64,000 bases of DNA, taken from the NCBI GenBank assembly GCA_003577145.1, contig QEUP01000010.1, forward strand, positions 183,549 to 247,548, in the 5' to 3' direction. A model generated the notes under the pieces. That model did no database searches and was not told the origin of the DNA. It worked only from the letters and a program-made list of their open reading frames with translations. The translations under genes and the position numbers were made by a program. Positions 53,029 through 61,101 of this stretch are shown here, piece after piece. Origin of the DNA: Acidobacteriota bacterium. Lineage in GTDB: Bacteria; Actinomycetota; Acidimicrobiia; Acidimicrobiales; Microtrichaceae. Numbering within the stretch: position 1 is the stretch's first letter; every line of letters begins with the position of its first letter.

Positions 53029-53516
53029 GCCACCAGCACCCCCCGGAGCCGGCCCCGGCCACGGTGGATGCGGCTGCGCACCGTCCCCACGGGTACGTCG
53101 AGAGCTTCGGCGATCTCCTCGTATGAGAGGCCCACCACGTCGCAGAGAACCACGGCGGTGCGGTAGTCCTCGGGCAGCGACCTGAGCGCGTCCTGGACGT
53201 CACCGGGCAGGCCGCCGGCAGCGAGGGCGTCCTCGGCGGACTGTGAGGGCGGCAGCACCAGATCGGGGTCCTCGGGCAGGGCGTCGGCCGGCCGTCGCTT
53301 CCGGCGGCGCATCTCGTCGTAGAAGGCGTTGGTGGTTATGCGGCTCAACCAACCCTCCATGCTGCCGGGCTCGTAGGTGCGCAGGCCCTTGCGGACCCGC
53401 AGCAGCACCTCTTGGACGAGGTCCTGTGCTTCATCGTGGTCTCCGGTGAGCCTGTAGGCGACCGTGTAGATGAAGCGGCCGTAGTCCCGCGCGACCTCTT
53501 CCCAGGTCGGGACCAC
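53025..53516 (-). CDS. ECF RNA polymerase sigma factor (SigE-like)
   Basis: 163 residues from GTG 53516; a TTG at 53576 in frame would add 20 residues. Region 2 is in RFIYTVAYRLTGDHDEAQDL and SMEGWLSRITTNAFYDEMRR; region 4 is ALRSLPEDYRTAVVLCDVVG and YEEIAEALDVPVGTVRSRIH. It directs transcription of envelope-stress genes when its membrane anti-sigma factor is inactivated. With the anti-sigma factor, HtrA and TatA nearby it matches the sigE neighbourhood of mycobacteria. Confidence 0.92.
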   Translation of the reverse strand: MVPTWEEVARDYGRFIYTVAYRLTGDHDEAQDLVQEVLLRVRKGLRTYEPGSMEGWLSRITTNAFYDEMRRRKRRPADALPEDPDLVLPPSQSAEDALAAGGLPGDVQDALRSLPEDYRTAVVLCDVVGLSYEEIAEALDVPVGTVRSRIHRGRGRLRGVLVA

Positions 53517-53721
53517 CGCTTCTTCAGCCGGGTGAGGCGCTTGTGGCCCTTGACGTCTGCGTGGCAAGACCGGCAAGCCTAGGGGCGGGCTGCGCCGTCG
53601 GTCGGCTCATGGCGTCAACGTCGAACGGGCGTGGTGAGTTCCCCGAGAGTGAGGAAATGCGCCGAGGCGCCACCCGGCCGCGCTCCCGCAGGCCGTTGGG
53701 TGGTCGTGAGGTTCCGGAGCT

Positions 53722-53913
53722 TCAGCTCGAGGGAGAGGACTTCTCCTCGTCGTCGCTTGCCTCCGCGCCCTCCTTCATGCCCTCCTTGAGCTCTTTTTGG
53801 GCCTGGCCGAGGGAGCGTGCGAGCTTGGGCAGTTGGGAGCCGCCGAAGATCACCAAGACGATGATCAACACGATGAGGAGTTCCTGCGCCCCGATATTTC
53901 CCATGACTGACAT
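53722..53913 (-). CDS. tatA: Twin-arginine translocase TatA-type subunit
   Basis: 63 residues from ATG 53913 (or 60 from ATG 53904). N-terminal hydrophobic helix QELLIVLIIVLVIFGGSQLP, hinge, then amphipathic helix LARSLGQAQKELKEG and an acidic Ser-rich tail: the TatA/TatB layout, closest to TatA because of FGxxxLPxLARSLG. There is no ribosome-binding site; a TACCAT element about 12 bases upstream could serve as -10 for a leaderless message. Divergent from the folate gene. Confidence 0.88.
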   Translation of the reverse strand: MSVMGNIGAQELLIVLIIVLVIFGGSQLPKLARSLGQAQKELKEGMKEGAEASDDEEKSSPSS

Positions 53914-53990
53914 CGTAGTTTGATGGTACCCGAAGCGGGCCGCGGCACCAGCACGCGACCGTGACGGCTCTTCGGGCTCTGCGGGGTGAG

Positions 53991-54656
53991 ATGGTCGATA
54001 CAGGCGAGAACGCCGGGGCAGGCGGCCTGAGGGCGCTGCGGGCGACGATGCGCGAGCAGCGCCGGCGGCTCGATCCACAGCGAGCCGGTCGCGCCGCACG
54101 GGCGGTCCTCACCGCGATCACCCGGCTGCCCGAGTACCGGACCGCCGAGACGGTGGCGAGCTACATGGCCACCGGAGGCGAGCTGGATCTCTCCGGGCTG
54201 ATCGAGGCGGTCCGCACATCGGGACGGGTTGCGCTGCTGCCCGTCGTCGGGCCCGGGCGTGCCATGGCGTTCGCGCCGGTGGCGCCCGACACCGAGCTGA
54301 GCAACAACCGCTACGGGATCGCCGAGCCGGTCGTGGATCGCTCGCAACACGTTGCGCCGATGGAGCTCGACCTCGTGGTGGTCCCCACCGTCGCCTTCGA
54401 CGGGGAGTGCCATCGGGTCGGCAGCGGCGGCGGGTACTACGACCGTGCCTTCGCTCCCCTCGCCCGGCAGCGGCCCTCGGGTCCGGTCCTGTGCGGCGTC
54501 GCCTTCGCGTTGCAACGCGTCGAGAGGATCGTTCCCCAGCCCTGGGACGTCGCCCTCGACCTCGTCGTCACCGAGAACGAGGTCATCCGGCGCGTGGGGC
54601 GGCCGGCAAGGCGTCCGGCACACGAGCACGGCCCGGGGACGAGCCCCGGGCCGTGA
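53991..54656 (+). CDS. 5-formyltetrahydrofolate cyclo-ligase
   Basis: 221 residues from ATG 53991; GTG 53961 would add ten. The enzyme converts 5-formyl-THF to 5,10-methenyl-THF using ATP. Family parts: RALRATMREQRRRLDPQRAG near the start, TVASYMATGGELDLSGL and the nucleotide-binding signature LVVVPTVAFDGECHRVGSGG followed by GYYDRAF (about 135-160). The C-terminus has a proline-rich extension. Convergent with the second WhiB gene. Confidence 0.9.
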   Translation: MVDTGENAGAGGLRALRATMREQRRRLDPQRAGRAARAVLTAITRLPEYRTAETVASYMATGGELDLSGLIEAVRTSGRVALLPVVGPGRAMAFAPVAPDTELSNNRYGIAEPVVDRSQHVAPMELDLVVVPTVAFDGECHRVGSGGGYYDRAFAPLARQRPSGPVLCGVAFALQRVERIVPQPWDVALDLVVTENEVIRRVGRPARRPAHEHGPGTSPGP

Positions 54657-54678
54657 CCCAGCTCAGATGTCGGGCTGA

Positions 54679-54984
54679 TCAGGCGCTGGCATGGCTTTCG
54701 GCAGCAGCGGTGGCGGCGGCGCGTGCCAACGCGCGCTGGCGTCGGATACGACGGCGCTCACGCTCGCTCATCCCCCCCCAGATGCCGAACTTCTCGCCAT
54801 TGGCCAAGGCGTACTCGAGGCAGTCCTCACGGACGATGCAGCCACGGCACACCCCCTTGGCCTCTTTGGTGGAGGCACCCCGTTCGGGAAAGAACAGATC
54901 GGGGTCGACCCCGAGGCAGTTGGCGTAGTTCTGCCAGCCCTGATCTTCCTGATCTTCCTGATCGATTGGCGCTGGACTTCCCAT
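54679..54984 (-). CDS. WhiB-family iron-sulfur transcriptional regulator (second copy)
   Basis: 101 residues from ATG 54984, with GGGAGG five bases upstream. Cluster cysteines in YANCLGVDPDLFF, GVCRGCIVREDCLEYALANG; beta-turn GIWGGMSERERRR; Arg/Ala-rich tail RQRALARAAATA for DNA contact. An acidic Gln/Asp segment (IDQEDQEDQGWQ) precedes the first cysteine. It resembles WhiB2/WhmD or WhiB1-type proteins in size, but I cannot assign the class. An AT-rich palindrome (55066-55075) lies 81 bases upstream. Confidence 0.93.
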   Translation of the reverse strand: MGSPAPIDQEDQEDQGWQNYANCLGVDPDLFFPERGASTKEAKGVCRGCIVREDCLEYALANGEKFGIWGGMSERERRRIRRQRALARAAATAAAESHASA

Positions 54985-55289
54985 GTCGCCTCCCTGACTT
55001 CGCCGGATGCTGGATGCCCGCTTCTCGGCTGAGGCGGACACTCTATGCATCGGCACTTCCATGGGTGTAATTACATTGCTGTGATCTTTACAAGCGATCT
55101 GGACCGACGCAAGGGGCGATAGCGCGGTTTTCGCTGCTGGCGGCACTCTGCGTGGTCGATTTGCCCTAGTTCTTCGCGGGTAGCGAGATCGAGCAGGCCG
55201 CGGATGGCGTTCGCATAGCACATCGGGCGCTGATCCCGAGGGAATACCTGTGGTTTGATCGAGTCATCGCAACGTCCGGGGAGGGCCGC
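54985..55289. other. 305-base divergent intergenic region (whiB / macrodomain gene)
   Basis: Contains a ten-base palindrome at 55066-55075 and AT-rich sequence to 55093, plausibly the whiB promoter. A small minus-strand open frame, 55071-55223 (50 residues, [11 protein letters not shown] start), has a protein-like beginning but no clear ribosome-binding site; I list it only as a possibility. Nothing else was recognised; promoter sequences for the macrodomain gene must lie in the last 60 bases. Confidence 0.5.
55066..55075. promoter_or_regulatory. Palindrome TGTAATTACA upstream of the second whiB
   Basis: A perfect ten-base palindrome in an AT-rich patch, unusual for this high-GC sequence, 81 bases before the whiB start. 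It may be an operator or part of the promoter; no known regulator consensus was matched. Confidence 0.35.
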
Positions 55290-55805
55290 ATGGAGATCCA
55301 CGCCACGCGCGGCGACATCACCCAATTGAGCGTCGATGCCGTCGTCAACGCTGCCAACTCCTCGCTGCTGGGTGGCGGCGGCGTCGACGGCGCCATCCAC
55401 CGCGCGGCCGGCCCGGGCCTGTTGGAGGAATGCCGGGGCCTCGGCGGATGTGACACCGGCGATGCCAAGGCGACCGGCGGTCACGACCTGGCGGCCCGGT
55501 GGGTGATCCACACCGTCGGCCCGGTATGGCACGGTGGCAACCGTGGCGAGGCCGCTCTGCTGGCCTCCTGCTACCGGCGCAGCCTGGAGGTCGCCGACGA
55601 GATCGGTGCTCGCAGCGTGGCGTTCCCGGCGATCTCGACGGGGGTCTACGGCTATCCCAGGCAAGAGGCCGCACGGGTCGCCGTCGAGACCATCCGCTCC
55701 ACCCCGACATCGGTCAGCGAGGTCCACCTCGTCGCCTTCGACGCCCAGACCCACTCCCTCTACAAGGAGTTGGCCGGGGGTTCGAGTCCCTCAGCGCCCA
55801 CCTAG
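55290..55805 (+). CDS. Macrodomain protein (O-acetyl-ADP-ribose deacetylase-like)
   Basis: 171 residues from ATG 55290. Macrodomain signatures: [20 protein letters not shown] (about 8-27), [20 protein letters not shown] (about 28-47), [10 protein letters not shown] and the phosphate loop [12 protein letters not shown] (about 111-122). It is of the MacroD/YmdB type, which hydrolyses O-acetyl-ADP-ribose or removes ADP-ribose from proteins or nucleic acids. The natural end of the fold is near SLYKELAG; the last residues GSSPSAPT are read from a tRNA-3'-like sequence, so the original C-terminus may have been replaced by a fusion. Confidence 0.88.
   Translation: MEIHATRGDITQLSVDAVVNAANSSLLGGGGVDGAIHRAAGPGLLEECRGLGGCDTGDAKATGGHDLAARWVIHTVGPVWHGGNRGEAALLASCYRRSLEVADEIGARSVAFPAISTGVYGYPRQEAARVAVETIRSTPTSVSEVHLVAFDAQTHSLYKELAGGSSPSAPT
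55776..55802 (+). other. tRNA 3'-end-like fragment (candidate attachment site)
   Basis: GGGGG-TTCGAGT-CCCTC (55776-55792) forms a five-pair T stem with one G-U pair and a canonical T loop. AGCGCCC (55793-55799) would be the 3' acceptor strand, then A and CC. No anticodon or D arm precedes it; that sequence is the macrodomain gene. Such 3' tRNA fragments are left where integrative elements recombine at tRNA genes. The parent tRNA is not in the window. Confidence 0.45.
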
Positions 55806-55964
55806 ACGTCCTCACCGAGGTCGGGCTTCGGGTTCACCGGAGCCGGCTTCGGTGGTGACGGCCGCTTGTGTGGCTGGGGGTGTCCGCAGTTGGTGTGATC
55901 GCGATCGTCGACGAGCGCGGTAGGCGTGGTGAGGGACGTGGCGACAACACCCCCACGATCTGCC

Positions 55965-55976
55965 GTTACATGTAAC
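55965..55976. promoter_or_regulatory. MazE operator candidate (12-bp palindrome)
   Basis: GTTACATGTAAC, a perfect palindrome, lies nine bases before the mazE start. MazEF complexes repress their own promoter by binding palindromes in this position. AT-rich compared with its surroundings. Confidence 0.55.
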
Positions 55977-55985
55977 ATCGGTTCC

Positions 55986-56207
55986 ATGGCTGCCCCACAC
56001 GAGGAGTCGAGCAGCAAGAGGCGGGTGCGTGAGCACCGTCGTCGTCTGCGTGCTCTGGGGCTGCGCCCTGTTCAGATCTGGGTGCCCGATGTGCGCTCAC
56101 CCGAGTTCACACGCGAGGCGCACCGTCAGGCTGCCGCAGTGGCCGCGAGTCGTCATGCCAACAACGACCAAGCATTCATCGACGCCGTCAGCCTGGACGA
56201 CGATTGA
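55986..56207 (+). CDS. mazE: MazE-type antitoxin (DUF3018)
   Basis: 73 residues from ATG 55986. The sequence SKRRVREHRRRLRALGLRPV followed by QIWVPDVRSPEFTREAHRQA is that of the DUF3018 antitoxin family, which pairs with MazF toxins in actinobacteria. The N-terminal half binds DNA; the acidic tail (DAVSLDDD) should bind the toxin. It overlaps the toxin start by four bases (TTGA). Confidence 0.87.
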   Translation: MAAPHEESSSKRRVREHRRRLRALGLRPVQIWVPDVRSPEFTREAHRQAAAVAASRHANNDQAFIDAVSLDDD

Positions 56208-56533
56208 AACGCGGCGAGATCTGGGCCGCCACCGGGGGCGGTGGCTATGTCGGCAAACCGCGGCCGGTCGTGATCGTGCAGGACGACCGGTTCGACGCGA
56301 CCGATTCGGTCACCGTGTGCGCCTTCACGACCGACCCGACCGAGGCACCCCTGTTCCGGCTTCACACCGAGCCGAACGACCCCAACGGGCTACATGAGTC
56401 CTGCAGGTTGATGGTGGACAAGATCACGACTGTTCCCCGCTCCAAGCTCGGCGAACGAATCGGCCGCCTCGGTGACGAGCAGATGGTGGCCGTTGGCCGC
56501 GCCGTTCTCGTCTTCTTCGGGCTCGCCGGCTGA
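56204..56533 (+). CDS. mazF: MazF/PemK-type endoribonuclease toxin
   Basis: 109 residues from TTG 56204. MKRGEIWAA start, KPRPVVIVQDDRF (catalytic-arginine loop), VTVCAFTTD and SCRLMVDKITTVPRSKLGER with the active-site Thr/Ser loop; all usual for single-strand RNA interferases. The toxin is intact. The module lies beside the tRNA-like fragment, in an accessory setting. Its downstream flank (56534-56709) holds nothing recognisable. Confidence 0.91.
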   Translation: MKRGEIWAATGGGGYVGKPRPVVIVQDDRFDATDSVTVCAFTTDPTEAPLFRLHTEPNDPNGLHESCRLMVDKITTVPRSKLGERIGRLGDEQMVAVGRAVLVFFGLAG

Positions 56534-56709
56534 CCGGACTGGGGTGCGCATGCATCGAGAGCCCTGTCAGGCGTGCGGCCGTTGGTCACCGAGATGCGCT
56601 TCCTCGGCACCAGCCTCGCCGGAGGTTGCACTCGACGGCCGGCTGCGGCTCACGCGGGAGCGGGAGGTGCAGGTACAGCGGCCGTTGAGCACCTGAACGC
56701 CGGTTGAGG

Positions 56710-59700
56710 TCACACCGAGTCGCGGCGGATGTCGAGGTCGGCCTGGTCGGACCCCTCCAGCAGCTTGGTGATCTCGCCGGCCGCGACCGGGTGCGCGAAG
56801 TAGTAGCCCTGGCCGTACTGGCAACCCAAGCGCTGGAGGGCCCGCAGCTCCACCCCGTGCTCGATGCCCTCGGCGACGGTTCGCACCGCCAGCTCCTGGG
56901 CCAAGTCGAGGATGGCGCGTATGACCCCGTCGTCACTCGGGCTGCGCCCCAGCGCCTCGACGAAGCTCCGGTCGATCTTGAGGATGTCGAAGGGGAACCT
57001 CTGGATGTAACCCAGCGACGAGTAGCCGATGCCGAAGTCGTCGACGGCCAGAGCCACACCCAGCCCGCGCAGGTCGGACAGTCGCTTCCGCACCACCGGG
57101 GTGTCGGACATCAAGGTGGTCTCGGTGATCTCCAGCGCCAGCATCGAGGGCTCGAGCCCGCTGGCGCCGAGCGCTTCCTGCACGTCCCCGACGATGCTCG
57201 CTCCCTCGAGCTGGCGGGGCGAGAGGTTCACCGCGACGGTGAGCTCCTCGATCCCGTCGCCGGGCATCTCCCGCCACCGCGCGAGCTGCTCGCACGCGGT
57301 CGCCAACACCCATCTGCCCAGCGGTTCTATCAGGCCGGAATCCTCCGCCAGCGGGATGAAGGATCCCGGCCCCAACAGCCCGCGTTGGGGGTGACGCCAC
57401 CTGGCCAGTGACTCCAGCCCGGTCATGTGGCCGGTGCGGAGCGAGACGATCGGCTGGTAGAAGAGCTCCAGCTGGCCGTCCTCGATCGCCCGGGCCAGAT
57501 CGGCCTTGAGCTCCAGTCGCTCGAACACCGTCGTGTGCATCCGCTCCTCGAAGACCTCGACGCGTCCCTTGCCCCGGTCCTTGGCGAGGTACATCGCCAC
57601 GTCGGCGTTGCGGAGGAGGACGTCGGCCGAGCTGGAGCGGTCGTGGTCGAAGGCGACGCCGATGGACGCGCCGATGGCTATCTCGCGCCCGTTGATGTCG
57701 TGAGGCTGCCTTATCGACGAGATGAGGCGTTCGCCGACCGCCACCACCTCGGCCTCTCCGAGGGCGTCGCCGATCAGCACGGCGAACTCGTCTCCCCCGA
57801 TGCGGGCCGCCACGTCGTTGACCCGCAGGGTGGAGCGCACCCTGTCGGCCACCGAGCAGAGCAACTTGTCACCGGCGTCGTGGCCGAGGCTGTCGTTGAT
57901 CTCCTTGAAGTCATCGAGGTCGACGAACAGCACCGCTATCGCACGCAGGTCCTTGCCGTACTCGAGTGCCCGCCGCACCTGCTTGGTGAGCATCGCCCGG
58001 TTCCCCAAACCGGTGAGCTCGTCGTGGAGCGCCCGATGGCGCAGGTCGTGCTCGAGGGCGACCCTGCGGGTGATGTCGCGGGCGTTCAGCACGAGGCCCC
58101 CCACCGCCGGGTCCCGCCGCAGGTCGCTGATGGTGACCTCGACGTTGTGCCAGCCGTCCTCGCTGTCCCTCACGACCACCTCGACGGTTCGCTGTTCGAT
58201 GGGATCGCCGCCGATCGACTCGGCCACCGTGTTGATGCGCCTGACGTCCTCCTCCCTCAACAGCTCCAGCACCGCGGTGCCGACCAGGTTCTCGGGCTTG
58301 TAACCCAGCATCGACTCGACCGCGGGGCTCAAGTAGGTGAAGAAGCCGTCCTCGTCGACCACCGCTACGAGGTCGCTCGAGTTCTGCACCAGCGCCCGGA
58401 ACCTCGCCTCGCTCCGGGCGAGACGCTGCTCGGCCAGCTTGCGGTCGCCGATCTCCCGAGCGTTGACGACGATGCCCTCTATCTCGGGATCCTCACGGAG
58501 GTCGCGGGCCAGCACCTCGAACCAGTGGAAGGTACCGCTGGCATGGCGAAGTCGCAGCTCGACCGGCTCGCTCTGGCCGCTCAGGCTAGCCGACTCTATG
58601 AGGCGGGCCCCTGGAACCCGGTCGTCAGGGTGAATGACGCCTTCGATCTCATGAGACTCCAGAAAGCCGTCGGGATAGCCGAGCATTCGGGTGGCGGCTG
58701 GGCTCACGAAGGCCAATGCACCTTCCTCGCCCACGACGGCAACGATGTCGCTGGAGCTCTCCACCAAGGCGCGAAAGCGTCGCTCGGTGCGCCGCTTCAG
58801 CAGGTCAGCCATCAGGTCATGGCTCCTGCGAGCGAGTACGTATTCACGCCCGAGCGAATCGAAGCCACTGCGCTGGAAAGCGCTGACACGCTCCCTGGTG
58901 GAAACCACCAACAGGCCCTGAAGCTCTGCCTGGTACCGGAGCGGCATGGCGGTCACAAACCGTTCCAGTTCATCCGGGGCAACGGGCTCGAGATCGACGG
59001 GCGCTGCTATCTCCAGTTCTACCGTGCAGTTGTCGTGCAGGGCGCGCCGGATGGCAACCGGCAGCTCGAGGTCGAGGCGTGAGACCCCAATGGCCTCAGC
59101 GGCTACTCGACCGCGGCAGGCCACAACAAGCCACGTATCGGATTCTCGTTTGAGGAGGCTCGCTCTCGCCGCCTGCGAAGGGGTCATCAGCTCGATGACA
59201 CCGTTGAGGAACCCGTCTTCGATCTCCTCCGCGCTCGTGGCCGCTACAAGCTCCCTCCCGACGTTGTGGAGTATTCGCTCGCGGTCGGCACTTCGCTCCT
59301 TGAGCCGAACGAGTCCGCCCAGGCGTAGAAGCACGAGCAGGGACATGATCACGAATCCGCACACGACCAAGGGGATATCGACTGCTCGCTCTTGCTCGAG
59401 CTCATAGGCGAGGACAATGGGTGGCGTCAACAATGCGGCGGCCAGCAAGACGAGACGGCCCATTGTGAGCCGCGGCTCGTCATCTGCCGGTCGTGCCGTG
59501 ATTAGCCGAGCCGACGGATGGAGAGCGGCCATGCCCACAAACATGTAAGGAAGTGGAATCAAGTACGGCGCCAAACCAGACGCAACTGGGTCGGTCGGCC
59601 GCAACGTCACAGCCAGGTCCGAGACGAAGAGGAAGAACACCGCTGTGGCCAGTAGGTAGTAGCTCGGTGGCCGCTCACCGCGCCCGACCGCCAGGCGGGT

Positions 59701-60219
59701 GACCGCCGCTATCAGCCCGATTGTTCCAAAGGCGAAGATCGCACCCAGCAAGCGCTCGCTGAACGGCTCGCTTGTGTCTCGAACGTACGGAGCCAGGCCA
59801 ATGGACCACACCGCCAAGCCGACAGCCGCAGCGACCAGCAACGCATCAATGGCCCGATCACGTTCCCCCTTGATCGAGCGCTGCCTGACCAGAGCAAGCC
59901 CGCCGGCTATCAACAGCAGATAGCCGGCAGCAATGAACGCGTCGGCGACCGACGGATAGGGATCCGCGACACCCGACAAGGCGCCGTCGACAGCTCTGAC
60001 CAAGCCTGAGAGGAGAAACGCTGCTGATCCAGCCATGAGCAGCTGCCACGGACGCCGGTCCTGCACGGGAAACACACGAACCCTCACCAGAGTCGTGAAT
60101 ACCGCCGCCCAGCCGATCACCTGCACGAGCGTGAGGCGGCCCCCGTCGCCGACGAATGGAAACAACGCCAGACCGGCTGCGCAGAGCGCGCCGAACAGCA
60201 GATACGGCGGTACCCCCAT
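56710..60219 (-). CDS. Membrane PAS-GGDEF-EAL protein (cyclic di-GMP synthesis/degradation)
   Basis: 1169 residues from ATG 60219 (AAGGA upstream). About nine membrane helices (residues 1-320), a GAF-like linker (about 330-470), two PAS domains (about 475-595 FRALVESSSDIVAVV and 600-720 FRALVQNSSDLVAVV), a GGDEF domain (HDELTGLGNRAML, FVDLDDFKEINDSLGHDAGD, RIGGDEFAVLI at about 808) and an EAL domain (about 915-1160: ESLARWRHP, VNLSPRQL, EITETT, DDFGIGYSSLGY, AEGIEH, QGYYFAHPV). Active-site residues of both enzymes are present (EAL reads ESL). Synthesis or breakdown may dominate depending on the sensory input. The acyltransferase-like gene lies 57 bases upstream. Confidence 0.94.
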   Translation of the reverse strand: MGVPPYLLFGALCAAGLALFPFVGDGGRLTLVQVIGWAAVFTTLVRVRVFPVQDRRPWQLLMAGSAAFLLSGLVRAVDGALSGVADPYPSVADAFIAAGYLLLIAGGLALVRQRSIKGERDRAIDALLVAAAVGLAVWSIGLAPYVRDTSEPFSERLLGAIFAFGTIGLIAAVTRLAVGRGERPPSYYLLATAVFFLFVSDLAVTLRPTDPVASGLAPYLIPLPYMFVGMAALHPSARLITARPADDEPRLTMGRLVLLAAALLTPPIVLAYELEQERAVDIPLVVCGFVIMSLLVLLRLGGLVRLKERSADRERILHNVGRELVAATSAEEIEDGFLNGVIELMTPSQAARASLLKRESDTWLVVACRGRVAAEAIGVSRLDLELPVAIRRALHDNCTVELEIAAPVDLEPVAPDELERFVTAMPLRYQAELQGLLVVSTRERVSAFQRSGFDSLGREYVLARRSHDLMADLLKRRTERRFRALVESSSDIVAVVGEEGALAFVSPAATRMLGYPDGFLESHEIEGVIHPDDRVPGARLIESASLSGQSEPVELRLRHASGTFHWFEVLARDLREDPEIEGIVVNAREIGDRKLAEQRLARSEARFRALVQNSSDLVAVVDEDGFFTYLSPAVESMLGYKPENLVGTAVLELLREEDVRRINTVAESIGGDPIEQRTVEVVVRDSEDGWHNVEVTISDLRRDPAVGGLVLNARDITRRVALEHDLRHRALHDELTGLGNRAMLTKQVRRALEYGKDLRAIAVLFVDLDDFKEINDSLGHDAGDKLLCSVADRVRSTLRVNDVAARIGGDEFAVLIGDALGEAEVVAVGERLISSIRQPHDINGREIAIGASIGVAFDHDRSSSADVLLRNADVAMYLAKDRGKGRVEVFEERMHTTVFERLELKADLARAIEDGQLELFYQPIVSLRTGHMTGLESLARWRHPQRGLLGPGSFIPLAEDSGLIEPLGRWVLATACEQLARWREMPGDGIEELTVAVNLSPRQLEGASIVGDVQEALGASGLEPSMLALEITETTLMSDTPVVRKRLSDLRGLGVALAVDDFGIGYSSLGYIQRFPFDILKIDRSFVEALGRSPSDDGVIRAILDLAQELAVRTVAEGIEHGVELRALQRLGCQYGQGYYFAHPVAAGEITKLLEGSDQADLDIRRDSV

Positions 60220-60276
60220 CAGTCCTTCTCTTCGGCAGGCGTGATCCCGATTTTAGGAGCCCAGAATCGATCTGGC

Positions 60277-61005
60277 TCATGGAAGGACGATCGGCAGATC
60301 GAAATCTGCCACCTCCCCGGGAGTGAACTCGTCGAGTATGAACTGCCACAGCGCAGGTCGGGCGCGGGCGAAGGCGTTGACGTGCTCGGGTATTCGGTAG
60401 GCGACGGGACGCACATCGCCTCCCATATAGCGAGTACGGGGTCCGAGGCAATCGGGGGCGACCCCGTAGTAGTCCTCGAGGATGTCTTCCAGCCAAGGGT
60501 CAACGACCATCACGATCGCCTTGACTCGGCACCGATAGGAGTCGGCCAGCGCTGCGCGATAGAGCCGATCGGCGATGCCAACGCTGCGGTGATCAGGACG
60601 GATGGCAATTGATGCAACTTCCAAGACAGGCTCGCCGATGTCGTTCGTTGACCCGCGGAGGCGCCCCGCAGGAAGGTCGCAGTAGCGCCCGACGAGTATT
60701 CGCGTGGCACCGACGACGCCACCTCCGGAGTCGACGACGACCGCGAAACGGCTCTGCCCCGCCCACTCGTCGTACTCCTCCACGCGTTCGTGACGCGATG
60801 GCCGACAGAACCCGGACGCCCGGAAGATCTCGTACTCGAAACGCTCCGCTGCTTCACGGACACGTCCCGCGGTCGGATACGAGAGCGACAGTGTCGGGTC
60901 GACCGTCGGGGGAGGGAACCCGCGCCGGGAGCTCGGCGCCGGTTCCTCCCTGCGTAGCAGGCCACTCGGCGACGGCGCTGCGTCTTCTCTGGGGTCACCA
61001 ACCAC
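60277..61005 (-). CDS. GNAT-fold N-acyltransferase (autoinducer-synthase/FeeM-like)
   Basis: 242 residues from GTG 61005 (AGGAGG eight bases upstream). About 45 unstructured residues precede a GNAT core: RFAVVVDSGGGVVGATRILV (beta2-beta3), LEVASIAIRPDHRSVGIADR with the acyl-CoA loop, and YRAALADSYRCRVKAIVMVV. The length, the E-AS-IAIRP core and the C-terminal HVNAFARARPALWQFIL are reminiscent of N-acyl amino acid synthases and autoinducer-synthase-like proteins instead of small acetyltransferases, but I cannot assign a product. Cotranscription with the cyclic-di-GMP gene is likely. Confidence 0.65.
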   Translation of the reverse strand: MVGDPREDAAPSPSGLLRREEPAPSSRRGFPPPTVDPTLSLSYPTAGRVREAAERFEYEIFRASGFCRPSRHERVEEYDEWAGQSRFAVVVDSGGGVVGATRILVGRYCDLPAGRLRGSTNDIGEPVLEVASIAIRPDHRSVGIADRLYRAALADSYRCRVKAIVMVVDPWLEDILEDYYGVAPDCLGPRTRYMGGDVRPVAYRIPEHVNAFARARPALWQFILDEFTPGEVADFDLPIVLP

Positions 61006-61101
61006 GAGGGCTGCCTCCTGGCCCCCCGCCGCCCGCGAGTCATCCGGCAGGTGAGCCTAGCAACACTGAGCGGTCCTCTGCCCAGGTGCAATGATGGGTT
61101 C

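Noticed and set aside
55776..55802. Complete tRNA gene
   Set aside because: Only the T arm and 3' acceptor strand are present; no D arm, anticodon arm or 5' acceptor strand in the preceding 80 bases.
56534..56709. Possible gene in the gap after mazF
   Set aside because: No open frame with start, ribosome-binding site and protein-like composition was found.
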